DNA of 64,000 nt. It comes from Adiantum capillus-veneris. Its lineage: Eukaryota > Streptophyta > Polypodiopsida > Polypodiales > Pteridaceae. Each line of letters begins with the position of its first letter. Within the stretch, counting starts at the first letter, position 1. The position numbers were made by a program, and so were the translations under genes. Below the pieces are notes generated by a model. It was not told the origin of the DNA and searched no databases. It was given only the letters and a program-made list of their open reading frames with translations. The stretch lies in NCBI GenBank assembly GCA_014529385.2, contig CM043969.1:21391946-21455945 (forward strand). The letters are read 5' to 3'. Shown one piece after another: positions 50,194 to 62,910 of this stretch.

Positions 50194-50720
50194 AACCAAT
50201 ACTTAGGTGGTGAGTGACTCAGTGTACAAGAAAATTCATTCCAAAGCTTTTGACACCCATCTCGCTTACACATAAACAGTGAAGCAGCTAGAAGTGGGCT
50301 TAGTGCTTAGTAGAGACAAGAGTCCGAGACTAGCCAGTGCTACTCCTTATGAACAAAGAAAGCTGTGAGTGATGTACAAGAGAGTATTTCGTTCTCTGAT
50401 TTTTTTCATGCTTGGAAAGCACTGTTCCACCACACACTTCGTTGTCGTTTTTGTACTATTAAATTCATTTATGTTTGCAGATTTGTTTCAGATCATAGGA
50501 GTAGGTTAGGTAGCAAATCACACCATCATTTGTGGCCAAAAGGATTGAGGAAAAAACTATCAAAAACCTTATTTTGGTTTTGAAGACCATAACTCTGAAA
50601 AGTTGAAAAATTGATGGTCAGAGCTTCAAAACTCAACCAAACCAAGCAAAACCTTCAGAAAGGGGATAGAAACACTTGCTAAAAACAGACTGTGCAGAAA
50701 ACTTCCAATTTGTATGTCCA

Positions 50721-51870
50721 ACATGATCGCGATCCATGTACCTTTTTGGAAAAATGTGCTAAAATTGTTTCCCTTGCTTAGAATAGGCTCTCAAGCATCA
50801 GAACCTTGAGTTTGGTGGTCAGAAATAGAGTGCTAAAAGATCACTAAAATCAAGAAATTGGGTTGAGCAGAGCAAAACCTTGGAAATTGAGGAAAACAAG
50901 AAAAAACTAAACTTTTAGTTATCCAAATTCAAAAAGGGAAGAGAATTGGGAACAACTAGAATCAAGGAACCAACAAAACCAAAAATTATGACCAGATGCT
51001 TTCCAACATGGATCGCAATCCATGTTTCAGGTAGACATCTGGCAGTGAAATTTGACCAGTGCACTCCTGATTACTAAGGGAACAACTTTTCCAAAAGGAG
51101 CCATAAACAAAAAGTGAAAAAACCTGATCAAAAAACCAAAAAGAAGTTGTTTGCAAAAAACCGCAAAACAGACACAAAATCTTGCTTTTGACTTGGAAAA
51201 AGTTGACCAAATCCAAAAAGATTTGGGGAATAGCATCACCAGACCTTTTGTCACAAACTCACAAAGTATCAATCCAAAATCTTGCCAAACATGGATTGCG
51301 GTCCATGTACCTTTTTGAAATTTTGAGTTGATATTGGGCAAGTAGAAAAGTGATAACATTTGAAGCACTTTCTCCTAAGGGACCCTTATTAGAAAAGTTC
51401 AAAAAGAGGGAAAAAGGAGAAAAAATCAGATCAAGTTGGAGAAACCACTGGAACAAACCCTAAAACTGACTTTTGGCTGACCTAAATTTTTTTAAAACAT
51501 TCAAAAACCATATAGCCAGCATCAATAGGCCAAGGACTAGCTGTGGGTTAAGTTTCAGTGCATTTTGACACTAATGAACATGGATCCTGATCCATGTTCC
51601 CCTGACACATTTTGACACCAAACTTGCACCATAGCTAGAGGGCATCATAGAGAGTCTAGTGGTCCTTTCAAATTTGAATTTGGATGCAAAAAAACCATAC
51701 CAAAAGCCCAAAACTGGCAGGAACTTTGGCAAAGTGATATAATTGATCTAGCTTCCAATCCAGAGGTCCATTTCTAAACATTTTGATACCATAAGACCTC
51801 CTAATCATGCTAAACCTGATGGTATCGAGAGAAGTCCATTTGGTTTCCAAACATGGATCGCAATACATGT
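50721..51870. repeat. Degenerate 285-bp repeat carrying an ACATGGATC palindrome
   Basis: Palindromes near ACATGGATCGCAATCCATGT occur at 50721, 51006, 51289, 51578 and 51851 (spacings 285, 283, 289, 273). The sequence between them is only weakly similar from unit to unit, so the palindrome is the best-kept part. Confidence 0.75.
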
Positions 51871-52261
51871 TCCTCTGAGACAGAACAGAAGCAGAATTTC
51901 ACCACACAAAGAGCTAGTCCGTAGGATCCTGGAGGCTCTTTCAAAATTGAAATTGGACCTAAATTGTTGATGTTGTGTGAGGAATTGTGTGCTACTGAAA
52001 AACCTAGCTAAATTTTGTCGCGATTAAAAGCTAGAACTAACAAGAACGGTTGTAAGCTCACAGTTATCAAGCAATTTTTGAAGGTTGCAGGTACTAGAGG
52101 ATACTACCAAGCAAGTAAGATCAAATGGGGGATTCAAACTAGCTAATGAGGTAACCCGGTTTGGATTCTGCAATACCAAGTCTTCATGAATTTGTGATCA
52201 GGAAGATTGTACCAGAATAGGAATTAATCTTAGTATCTTTGACCAAGGGAGCAATCACTCA

Positions 52262-53571
52262 ATGGAAGAAAGCGTGAATCAGAGGCCACTGCCACCTTTA
52301 GAACCCATTTTAGAGGAGAGCTTTTCTGACACTTCGTCAGAAAGATCATACAGCCTCATGACTGATGATTCTAACGAGTCGAGCCCTAAGGGAATAGCTT
52401 CAATGGGGGCAGGTCCTTCTCAACCTGCATCTGATGTAAATTTGTTGTATTTGAAGTTTCAATTTGAAAATGTGCTGAAGGCAAAAATCTATAAGGACGG
52501 AATGGACCTCTATTGTGTTAAGATGGAAAATGAACCGAGCGAGTTCAGAGATCTTATAGATGTTGATTATGATGGGGATAGGTATTTTGACAGAGAGGGA
52601 ATGATGTATTTCATTATGATATTCTGTCATGCATGGATTGGTAATACATCATGGTCTTTTTCCTTCATCCCACACGTCTTGGGAGGTTGCACCAAATAGA
52701 ATCAATTTAGCTTTGCATTTACCTGCATTTCAGTTTTTTGTTGCTTCAGATGATGAAGACGAGGGCCAAGGCGAACCTGAACAGGAGAGAGGAAAGTTTG
52801 AAGTAGATGATCAAAATGTTGGAGAGGAGATGGATAGTTATGGGGAAGAGGTAGAGGATGATGTTGATGATCTTGCTGAGACAGTTTGCTGCATCTGTGA
52901 TAATGGTGGATCAGTGATTTGGTAAGTTTTGTTTGCTTTCTTCAGTGAGGTTTGGTGCATTGGTTCTTTTCAATAGGGAGAGGACATCTTAATCACGTTT
53001 GTGTACGAAAAACAAAATTGATATTTTGCATGCTTTAACAGCATGCAAAAGATTGCTAACTAGGGATTTCCCGACCTCACGCTATTTTGCATGGAGTTTA
53101 TATTGATTTGGAGCCATTTTTGTAGGTCTACTTGTGTGATGCAGCCATGTGTGGTCACTTCTATCATCCAAATTTTGTGGCAAAGATGATTTTAAAAGGC
53201 AATGATACCAGTGACAAAGCTGCTTTGGTAGAGTCCATCAAGGAAGGAAAGGGGTTTACCTGTCCCATACACAAGTGCTACAAATGTGGCAAAGGGGAAG
53301 TCAAACAAGAACTGGGTCTGCAGTTTGGTGTATGTTGTAGATGCCCGCCAGTCTGGCATCATAAATGTTCTCCTTTGTAAGTTCTAGCTAAAATGTTGCT
53401 ATCACAAAGAAAAAGGCTTGGTTACTTATTTCTATTGGTGACATCAGTGCTACTTGTATTTGACAGACCCCTTCCAAATGATGGTTCTGATGATGAGGAG
53501 GAGGAAAATGATGAGCCTGAGAGATCTTGGGACAAGATTCTACCCAAATGGATTCTTGTATATTGCAAGTA
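52262..53571 (+). pseudogene. EDM2-like PHD-finger gene fragment
   Basis: Exon-like pieces separated by introns: 52738-52921 (acidic stretch then VCCICDNGGSVIW, start of a PHD finger), 53127-53377 (CDAAMCGHFYHPNF, FTCPIHKCYKCGKGEVKQEL and CCRCPPVWHHKCSP) and 53467-53571 (SWDKILPKWILVYCK). Order and spacing match the PHD block of EDM2, a plant regulator of histone marks and transcript processing. The intron at 53378-53466 has good sites and keeps phase, but exons for the rest of the first finger are absent and the 52922-53126 junction is out of phase. An upstream frame (52262-52699, acidic/Ser-rich) may be its N-terminal exon. Confidence 0.72.
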
Positions 53572-53899
53572 AGAATATCTACCCTTCTACCCAATCAAGT
53601 TCTTGTAGCTTGAGTGGCCCTTCATAATACCCTCTTTTCTTGTAAAATTTTACACACAGTTGATGCGCTAGACCAGTTATTTATGCAGTCTTGTATTGTT
53701 AAAGGATATTGTTATTTAGATTGTTTATATCTTGCAAACTTTGTTTTTGTTTATCTGTTCAAAATTGATAGAATAGGCATAAAAATAGGTGGTGGGGGTA
53801 GAGTAGAAAAGGAGTGGCATCATACTTCCTTTTTAAAAGGGTGATAGCTTAATAACAATCAAATGATTCCTTATATAACGCATTTTCTTTTGCTGTTTT

Positions 53900-54490
53900 T
53901 TTGAGAATGCTAGTACAATGAGAGTGCAGTGGTGGGATTTTATGTTTTTACATCCAGCAAAGAGGCTAAGAGTACAAGTTCATTTTAGTATGTCTAAGAA
54001 AGAAAAAGTTTGGCCTGCAAGGATGACTCTGCTCCACAAGTGTCATCTATAAAGGCTTCTGTTGAAGGTACCTTTTTTATCAAAGGATGAACTATTGCAG
54101 GCATCTCTTCAAAAAGGGACTTGTCCTCACAAGATGATGCTCAAAAAATCAGTAAGCTACGTTCATTGAGCAAAGGTGTAGCAAAGCTAGAAAGGAGTAG
54201 CTCATTGGTGTCAAAAAACTTCCTACTCCTTGAGAGTTTGCTTGCATCAGCCTGCAACAAAAATCTAAATCTTCTGGGCTTAAGGATATTATAATTGACA
54301 ACAAGACAAAAAATCGTTGATGTAGCCTTGCTACTTTATTTCTAACTTCTTACTAATTATGGCAACTTCATGCAGGTTTGCTGATGTGTATTTGATGATT
54401 TGTGATATGGTCAGTGAACTTATCGAAAAGGAAAAAACAAATCTGGTCTCTAAGACATCATACACGTATGATATCTTTTTGCTCAAAATT
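53900..54490 (+). pseudogene. Degenerate downstream exons, possibly of the EDM2-like gene
   Basis: Pieces such as SKKEKVWPARMTLLHK, DLSSQDDAQKISKLRSLSKG and FADVYLMICDMVSELIEKEK, the last behind a TTCATGCAG acceptor-like site at 54374. Ser/Lys-rich linker style fits the middle of EDM2-like proteins; assignment is inference. Confidence 0.35.
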
Positions 54491-55560
54491 CACTTATATT
54501 TCTATCCAAGGTACTCCTTGATGCATACAACAAGAATATGTGATCACAACAAATTTTGAATGTCAAAATTGCTCAAAATCACCATTTTTCACCTTTATCT
54601 TCTTGTATTTGCAAAAATCTCTTCAAATGAAAAAGTATGTGTCCAAATGAGTTGAAAGTTGGCACCCCAGCCAATAGTCCTTGTTGCCGACTCTAACCCG
54701 ACTCTAACCCGCCTAGTCTTTGCTACACTTCAATTTTCTATGGCCCTCTTTCCGAGGTTGTCCAAATTGCCAAAATCAAATTGGCACCATGACGTTGGGA
54801 GCGAACACCGATTTCAGTCTGCAATATCTCCTTGATCCAGGCTCCGATTGAAGCCGTGACCTTTATGGCCTTCCCTTGCTGCATATAACACATACAAACC
54901 CTGGCAAAGACCTGAAAACTCCAAATGGCATGCATACCTAGGCGGCCCGCCGACTTACATATACTAGGCCCCTGGCAAATTTTTAAATGGCCATAACTTG
55001 CAATCTAGAGATCTTATTGAAGATCCGAGAAGACATCATGCCCCACAATTTGAGCTCTTCACATGTATCCATTCAACCTAGCTCTAGCTACCTATCCCCA
55101 TCTTCCCTACTTGTTGGGGACCTACAACACCTTCCATTTTTAAAATGGCATAACTTTCACACTAGGGCTCCGTTTGAAGAGCCGTTTGGACCAGCTTGCA
55201 TAGCATCTCAAGACCACATTCTAGGGAACCAACTCAACATCTCAAGCACCTTTATCTATCATCCCATTTGGACCATTTTGGAGCCTTTTTACCTAAAAAT
55301 CGGCATCAAGCATACATTTCTCCTAGCGCATGCTTGCCCCGGTCTTCAACGTTGGCTTATGCACTCTGTCTTGCACCTACGGCTAGCACCCACATCCTGG
55401 CATCAAGAACTTCCTTGCACATATAAAGCGAGATCCTCTTCTAGTAGATCTTGCACCTTCTCAATAGCCCATTGCACAGCTGCTCCTATCAGCATTCCCT
55501 TCAACCACCACTCACAAACATCTTTGGAAAACTTGGACACCGTTTTGACTTGGGAATCTC
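54491..55560. other. Unassigned non-coding stretch
   Basis: A long plus-strand frame (54987-55715) has the composition of chance coding (His/Leu/Ser rich, no motif). The AAAATGGCATAACTTTC-type phrases recur in plant LTRs, but no boundary is visible. Confidence 0.4.
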
Positions 55561-56312
55561 TCACTGCAATAAAAACTCTTCTACCTTTGGCTCCACACTT
55601 GCCTTGTCATCTATCATGCACTCAAGTCCAACATCATCGAGCTCTGCTTTGTCTATTGGCCCTTCAAGGTCAATTAGCACCATCTGCTTATTGGCTTCAA
55701 TCACCTGCTCTTTAAGCACCTACTCTTCTGTTGCATCATGCTCCACCAAGGAAGAGAGAAACTCATTCTCTACTGCATCATCCTTGTCTTCCTCCATTGG
55801 TAAGGTTTCTCCATCTCTTTTGGAAAAACTTTGCACTTGTTGCACCACCAAAGCACATTCCACTGCCACTTTCATCAACAAGGCCATTAGCATGGCGCCA
55901 CACATCACCTTTACCTACATATCATCACTTGTAGGCATGAACTGCTCCACTTTGTCTTCATCAGGCATCTTGGCTTGCACTTCATCCTGCTCACACACAT
56001 TCACAGCTTCTCCACTCACATATAAGAGGTCATACTCATCATCCTAGTTTGAGACGACTCAGTTTCCCAACGCGTGTCCGCGTCCATAGAGCTATTATCA
56101 CTTGGATCAATATCTTCTTCAATCTCAAGTTTGGGAAGCTCCTCTAGCTTCACCGCTTTGACCTCATCTGCAAACCGCACTCTTTGACCTTTACCACAGT
56201 TCAACGGAGCTTCTACAGCCACATTTGAGCTTGGCAGCACATCCTTTGCCCCGTCTGGAGCCACCTTTACATCCTCCACAACTGGAGCCACTTTAGCTGG
56301 CATTCTCAACAT
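55560..56312 (-). pseudogene. Degenerate acidic ORF, probably retroelement
   Basis: Minus strand: MLRMPAKVAPVVEDVKVAPD, GQRVRFADEVKAVKLEELPK, then with one frame change DDEYDLLYVSGEAVNVCEQD and GETLPMEEDKDDAVENEFLS. Protein-like, Glu/Asp/Val rich, with at least three stops. No family recognised. Confidence 0.4.
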
Positions 56313-56499
56313 AGGAACTGACGGCCGGCTTTCAGAGCCATGGTCGTGCGAACAAACCCCATTTTGGGGAGCTAAATAATAAAAATATTAATTTTTTTTT
56401 TCCCTGCATTGTCGCCACCCACCCTTCCTTGAACTAGAGCCCACAGAGGGGCCGTCCCCCCCCTCGAGCACCACCCTCTCCCTCTCCTCCATTATCTAG

Positions 56500-56585
56500 C
56501 AACTAGCACTCTCTCTCTCTCTCTCCTTCGTCATCAATTGGCACCACCCTCCCTCTCTCTCCTCCATTATCTAAGCGGCCAGTTT

Positions 56586-56622
<37 letters not shown>

Positions 56623-56804
56623 AGGGGGCTGCCATATCTCTCTCTCTCCTCCATTATCAAAATAGTCTCTCTCTCTCTCTCTCTCGTTTGTCATCAACCA
56701 GGGGGCTGCCATATCTCTCTCTCTCCTCCATTATCAAAATAGGATCTCTGTCTCTCTCTCTCATTCACTTCCCCGCTCCCTCTCTCTTCCTGTGTCGACA
56801 GCCA

Positions 56805-56875
<71 letters not shown>

Positions 56876-56942
56876 GTTCCCCCACCCACCCACCCACACA
56901 CACACACATAAAACCCTACACACACATACACTCACACTCTCA

Positions 56943-56979
<37 letters not shown>

Positions 56980-57130
56980 TCTCACTCTCATTCAAACCTC
57001 TCTCTCTCTCTCTCTCTCTCTCGTTCCCCCACCCACACACACACACACACACACATAAACCCCTACACACACATACACTCACACTCTCAGCCTCTCTCTC
57101 TCTCTCTCTCCATCTCTCACTCTCATTCAA

Positions 57131-57173
<43 letters not shown>

Positions 57174-57180
57174 AATCTCT
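56500..57180 (+). repeat. CT-rich minisatellite cluster
   Basis: Two nested tandem duplications: CCAGGGGGCTGCCATATC with its CT tail recurs 75 bp apart (56624, 56699), and the block CACACATAAA(A/C)CCCTACAC recurs about 146 bp apart (56903, 57049). (CT)n at 56806-56872 and others between. Confidence 0.88.
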
Positions 57181-57202
57181 ATCACCATAGTCTCCATCTC
57201 GC

Positions 57203-59116
57203 CGAAACAAAGGTATTCAAGGCTATGCTAAGATTGCATCTTCATTGACTAATACGCTTAAGAAGGCTAAAGTGTTTACGTGGAATGAACGTGCTCAGGT
57301 TAGTTTTGAGAAACTCAAAGAAGCTTTGGTGAATGCTCCAATACTCTAGCTTCCAGACTTCTCAAAGACATTCACTGTGCTCACTGATGCAAGTGGACAA
57401 GCAATTGGTGGCGTTCTGTCTCAAACGAAAACCAGTAGCTTATGAATCTCGTAAGCTACATATACGTGAGTTGAATTATCCTACACATGACTTGGAATTA
57501 TTGGCCGTTGCGCATGCTCTTAAAGTATGGTGACATTATCTTCTTGGAAGGAGATTTGAACTACATACCGACCATAAAAGCCTAAAGTGGATCTATACCC
57601 AACAACAAAGATGGATAGAGTTTTTATGCGAATATGATTTTGGAATCAAATATAAGCCTGGGAAGGAAAATCTTGTGGCCGATGCCTTCAGCAGGAAGAG
57701 TACTGTAGTGGCTGTCACAACCTCTACTACTTATTTAATTGACTTTGTTCAAAAAGGTATGACTAATGACCCGTATTACATGAAAATCCAGTACTTAATG
57801 AACTTAAGTAATTGCACAGAGAAGCAAGAAATGCAAATCAAAGGCTTTCACATTGAAGGTGATGACCTTTACTTTGATAATCATCTTTGTATCCCAACTC
57901 AAGGTGGAATCAAACTTCAAATATTACAAGAAGATCATGATATACCTATAGCAAGATATTCTGGATACATTAAGACTTACTCTAATGTAAGAAAGAGTTT
58001 CTTTTGGCCAGGACTAAAGCGTGATGTGTTGAACTATGTTCCAAGATGTTTAACATGCCAACGTATTAAAGGTGAATGAATTCGATAACCCGGTAAGCTT
58101 CAACCTATTGATGCTCCACAAATGAAGTGGGAATGCATATCCATGGATTTTATTACAGGACTTCTTGCATCTCTGGGATATGACTCTATTTTTGTGGTTG
58201 TTGATATGCTTACAAAATGACCCATTTGTTTCCAGTCAAGACAATGTTTATGCCTAAGGATATAGCTCATGTCTTCATGAAAGGTGTTTTCATGTATCAC
58301 GGTTAACCTCGACAAATAATTTCTTATCGTGATGTGAAGTTCACCTCTAATTTTTGGAAAGCCTTATTCTTAGCTACAGGAACCCAGTTAGTCTTTAGTA
58401 CTTCTTATCATTCTCAAACTCGTGGGTAGACAGAAAGAACAAATCAGATCATTGAAGACATGTTACGAGCTTATTGTATGCATGAACAGAGTAGATGGAC
58501 CCAATATTTGTATTTGGTTGAATTTGCAAGAGTGTCTTACTCCACTCAAATAGACAGACCCTCTCATACGAGTTCAAGCATCCAAAGAAATGTTGGATGA
58601 AATGCAAACACAAACCGATCTTATATGACAATATATTAAGACTATTCAAGATAGACTGAAGAGTTATGCTTATCCAAAACAATCTACCAGACTTTTTGAA
58701 GAAGGCGATATGGTATTTTTGAGGGTGAAACCCAAACGTACTTCTTTATCACTGGGTAAGTGTAAGAAGCTAAGTGCCAAATATTGTGGACCTTATCACA
58801 GAGCAGATTAATGATCAAGCTTACAGACTCTTGTTACCACCACAAATAAAGGTATATGATGTTTTTTACGTCAGCTTACTCAAAAAGTATGTACATGATC
58901 CACAAATATTCTTGATGATTCTTTATTATCTACATCTATTGATGGAACTTTTGAAGTATATCCCGAAGTAATACTTCAGAGCTAAACCAAGCCTCTACAT
59001 AATCGGACCATTATTGAACACATTGTTAAATAGTCAATGTACCCTCAGAAAGATGCCACTTGGAAATGTGATGATGTAATGAGAATAAATTATCCAGACT
59101 TCATGTCAAAGTGAGG
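57203..59116 (+). pseudogene. pol: Chromovirus E2 pol remnant (RNase H, integrase, chromodomain)
   Basis: Starts within the RT connection (QGYAKIASSLTNTLKKAKVF), then RNase H (TVLTDASGQAIGGVLSQ, HDLELLAVAHALKVW, ADAFSRKS), integrase H2C2 (57930-58073, RCLTCQ), a core with many stops (58090-58480), and the tail VYDVFYVSLLKKYV to a chromodomain-like end with DATWKCDD (about 59050). Same lineage as E1 but a different copy; 5' truncated with gag and most of RT missing. Confidence 0.85.
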
Positions 59117-59146
59117 ACACCTGGAATTTTTCAAGGTGTGGAAGGA

Positions 59147-61439
59147 TGTAAGGTCCCCAATTTTTGGGTCTCTTCTAGAAATAAGAAAAGTAGTGATAAC
59201 CGTTTTTCGGCTTTCCGTAATTGCCATAGTAAGCTACCTCACCCTATCAAATTACTCAAACATTTTGGTTATCCCTACCATTTCACTGTATATAGATGTG
59301 TGTGAGTTAGGGGACTTTTCCCATATCTTCTTAAAAACCCTCAATTAGCTAGTCACTAGGCTAGTTGAGCCAAAAAAATAAAAAAATAAAAAATTATAAG
59401 TATATTATGGCCCATTTGTGTGTAAATATTTTATTGTATATAGGATCTAAATAAAAGGATTTTTCATAATTATTTTGGTATTTATTTAAATATTTCTACC
59501 TGTGGTGTGTTATTTATGCTATGTACATTGACTCACCATTACCATATTTTTTCTTACCATTTTGCATACTCTTTATTCCATATAAAAATAATTTCATTCA
59601 AGCTTCTCTTATTTTTGGTGTAGCTCCATCCCAACAAAAATCCAAAAAAACTAGTTCTATTTATGTGTATATTTTTTCACTATTGTGATTTTTTCCTTCC
59701 TACATCTATTCTCTATTACTCTCATAAATTAGACCACAAAAAATATTCATCTTTTTATGGTAGACTTATAATGAGAGAGATTTATTTTGACCCCTTTATA
59801 TTTTTTCCACCTATATTATTTATATTTGACATGTACATATTTTTTTACACCCCTCAATATTTGATTTTCTTAGTTGTACTATTCACTTATATCATGATCT
59901 CAACAATATCTTCAATTATAGACCTACCAAATAAGGTCAAGGGCTCACTCTTGGAGGTATTCAAAAGAATCATCCAAAGAAGGACCTCACAAGGACTTTG
60001 TGCAGTGGAAAAAAACAGTCGGTTTTGCCGAATTTTTAAAGATCACATGCTTCTCGAATTTGAAAAGGTGATACAAACAAAAGTTGTAGCTCGTGGGCTG
60101 AACTTTTACCTCAAAGTTTTTCATTATTTTTTGAGCTACGAGCTGTGAGCTATGATTTTATTCGTGGACCCCAGTTTGCCCATGCTATGCATCCACACTC
60201 CCTCTTCCACTTTATCATTTTCCTCTTTCACACACACTTCTCCACTCATCATCCCCACCTCTCTCACCACTCCTCTCTGCACCCTACTCACCTTCTTCTC
60301 AACATTGAAGAATAAGAGAAACCATGGTGAACTCATGTCTCCTACACACACTTCCATTCCAAAATTGACCACCTAGTCTCATTTTTCCTCTTCCATATTA
60401 CCCATATCTATCAAGAAAACCACAAAATTCAGCCTCTTCTCTTGAAAGACAGCACCATGTTGATTGATTACTCATATTCAATCACCTTGGCTCTCAAGGA
60501 AGGTCAAGAGTGGAGAAAAAACGTACCGTCAAAGCTAGTGGACCGTCAACAAGCGTCAAAATTGACACTACTCAAGACACTTGGAGCATCAACATTGTAA
60601 GAAATCTATATTTTCTTACCTATTAAGAGTTTTTTCTTCCTTATTTGTATCCTATATGGATACTTCCATTGTAAATATCCAATTCCATTTGTAAATTAAT
60701 AAAAATACTAACTCTACTAATTTACTAACACTAACCTACTATGAAAAGTCCTATCACCTCCACTTCTCTCCTCTCTCTTCTTCATCTATCCCCACCAAGT
60801 TCTTGATAATTCCAAGCAAAAGAAATTAGATAAGTAATGAAAATCTAACCCAACCATGGTTAGAGGAGTAACCCTAGCCCTCAAAATTGCTATAAAAGGA
60901 AGGTGTAGCTAGCACAAAAATGGGGAGCCATAAGCAAGAGCACTATGCTATAGCTTGAGAAGCCAAGCTCAACCTCTCTAGAAGGAGCTCTTGAGTGGAA
61001 GCTCATTGTCTTATGCATATGCGTGTGTTGTATTAGGGGTGATTAACAAGGGAACTCTATGCCATTGTAAGAGAGAGTGATCATTCAATTGAGAGTAGGA
61101 AATCTATCATTTCTCCTACTAGTATAAGCCCAACATTTGCTAAATCAAGGAGGGTAGATTTGGACTAAGCTTGGATACTTTGTCTCTCTTCCAATGTAAA
61201 GTAATGGACAACAATGATGTGTAAGTGTCTTGGTGTTTTCTGAAGTTCTTGATAGCTTGTCTCTGGGTGTTGTCATCAATTCAGCCATAAATTCCACATA
61301 CTGTAAGAGGCAACAGGGTGGAGAGGATTCCCCTGGCCTTAAGATAGTGATTGGGGTGGCTTTTCTTGTGATGTGTTGTGGTGTAATTTACTCAAGCTAT
61401 GTTGAACAAATACTAATCTCACTTTGATTGGTCGTGACA
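59147..61439 (+). repeat. 3' LTR of chromovirus E2 (right end approximate)
   Basis: Starts TGTAAGGT after GGTGTGGAAGGA, the same start as the E1 LTR. A TATA box (GCTATAAAAGGAAGG) lies at 60889. TCGTGACA at 61432-61439 is a plausible CA end. Near 61204 an ATG is followed within 17 bases by GTAAGT. Confidence 0.65.
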
Positions 61440-61830
61440 GATTTGTAAGAAGGTATTAATGCAACAAGCATCCCCTCCCCCTTCTCTCTCTTTCTTACAT
61501 ATATAATTGTGTTTGCTTGATCACGGCCGATACATTTCAAAGCAGCCCGAGCACTATCTCTCTCTCTCTCTCTCTACGCGTCCTAGTTCGCATCCAAAAC
61601 TAGGTGGTGCCCCAAAGTTGTGTAGGGTTAGGTTGTGGGTTTGTGTGTGTGTTTGTTGTTTTTTCCAACCCCAACCCAATTGAGTAGCACGGGAGCCTAG
61701 AAGGGTGCTTAGAGGCCACTCTTCTTGTTGCCCGTCCCGGACCGCCTCAGTAGCTTTCAATATTTATTTCACCAAATTTTGACTTAAGATGCTTGATTGA
61801 TAGTGTTGGAAGGTCCTAAACTAAAAAGCA
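61440..61830. other. Spacer, no gene recognised
   Basis: Contains a short (CT)n run at 61556-61575 and otherwise nothing supported. Confidence 0.5.
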
Positions 61831-62185
61831 AGGTCATTTCCATAATCCAGTAGGTTAGACGGACGTTTGATGCAGTTTTGGAAAAATCCGCTTTTCTTTA
61901 GCTTTTTCATGCTTTTTGTGTTTTTAGGTGCTTTTTTGCAAAAAGCAAGGTCGGATCCTTAATCTACATGTTCTAGGGAAGTTATGGTTCCGTTTTGTAA
62001 AAATCTGCTTTTTGAGTGCTTTTCACGCTATTTATAGCTTTTCATGATTTTTAGTGAAAAGCGAGCCCACTTTCTTATTTCGGTGGACGAGAGGAACCCG
62101 TGGTTCAATTTTAGAAAATTTTGCTTTTTTGCTTTTTACGCTATTTTTAGCTTTTCGTGGTTTTTGGCATTTTTGAAAAGCAATC
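61831..62185 (+). repeat. Degenerate tandem repeat, three copies
   Basis: AGCTTTTCATGATTTTT and variants recur at 61900, 62036 and 62149, with AAAAGC starts and GGTTC.GTTTTG.AAAAT..GC blocks in each unit. Unit length varies from about 113 to 136 bp. Confidence 0.75.
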
Positions 62186-62496
62186 TTCTTTTTATGATGA
62201 TCTAAATGTAAAAATATTTTAGTCTCCGTCGGATTTAAAAATGATCACCCGGAGTAGAAACGAGACCGGATGGGATTTTTATGGGAATTTTTTTTATAAA
62301 ACATGGTACCATAAATACGTCGGACAGTACGGGGAGGTTAAAATTATGAAGGGACATTATGGTGCCGCATAGTCTAGCTGCGGTTTCCATTAGTTGGCCA
62401 GATACTGCTCGGATGGTCAATTTTGCGGTAAAAATTGAATGGTAAGTAGGAGAGTTGACCACCAAAAGCAAAGGCTTTTTTTAAGTCCCAAAAGTT

Positions 62497-62910
62497 GTGG
62501 AACTATTTTTGGCGGAACAGGTAGCGCTATTTCTGAGCTTGGACACACTCTGGCCGGCAACTGCAAAAGCTATAAATTGGCATAGAGTACTCAGTTTTCA
62601 GTGTCGTCTGTTGTATCTACTACCACAAGACTATACATTTTCTATTATATGGAGTGGAGAAAGCCCTTCATCACCATCTCCAAAAGCTCTTCTCTCTTGG
62701 GAAGAAGAAGAAGAAGAAGAAGAAGAAGAAGAAGAAGAAGGATACTCTCTCTCTCTCTCTACTTGCTTATTATCTTCTCCCTCGTTTCACGATGTATATG
62801 CTCTTCCAAAGCTTTTGTGCCGAATACCTCTACGTAGCTCTCATCACCGCTCTCTTGAGACAAAGCAAGAAGCCTTTCGACAGCCCATAATCAATCCTAA
62901 AGCAGGGTGA
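62497..62910 (+). other. Promoter-like stretch with (GAA)n and a small frame
   Basis: GCTATAAATTGG at 62569 looks like a TATA box. About 130 bases on lies (GAA)12-13 (62701-62740), then a CT run and an ATG at 62791 opening 32 codons. The 137-codon frame across this region is mostly low complexity (poly-Glu), so I do not call a gene. CAGG/GTGAGAAG at 62906 resembles a donor. Confidence 0.3.

Noticed and set aside
50721-51870. CRISPR-like array
   Set aside because: Repeat spacing of 285 bp, palindrome of only 20 bp, plant genome and no cas genes.
54987-55715. 242-codon plus-strand frame
   Set aside because: No motif, His/Ser/Leu-rich composition, and the opposite strand carries a more protein-like degenerate frame just beyond it.
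62497-62910. Protein-coding gene with poly-Glu tract
   Set aside because: The frame is mostly (GAA)n and (CT)n; a TATA-like box alone is not enough.
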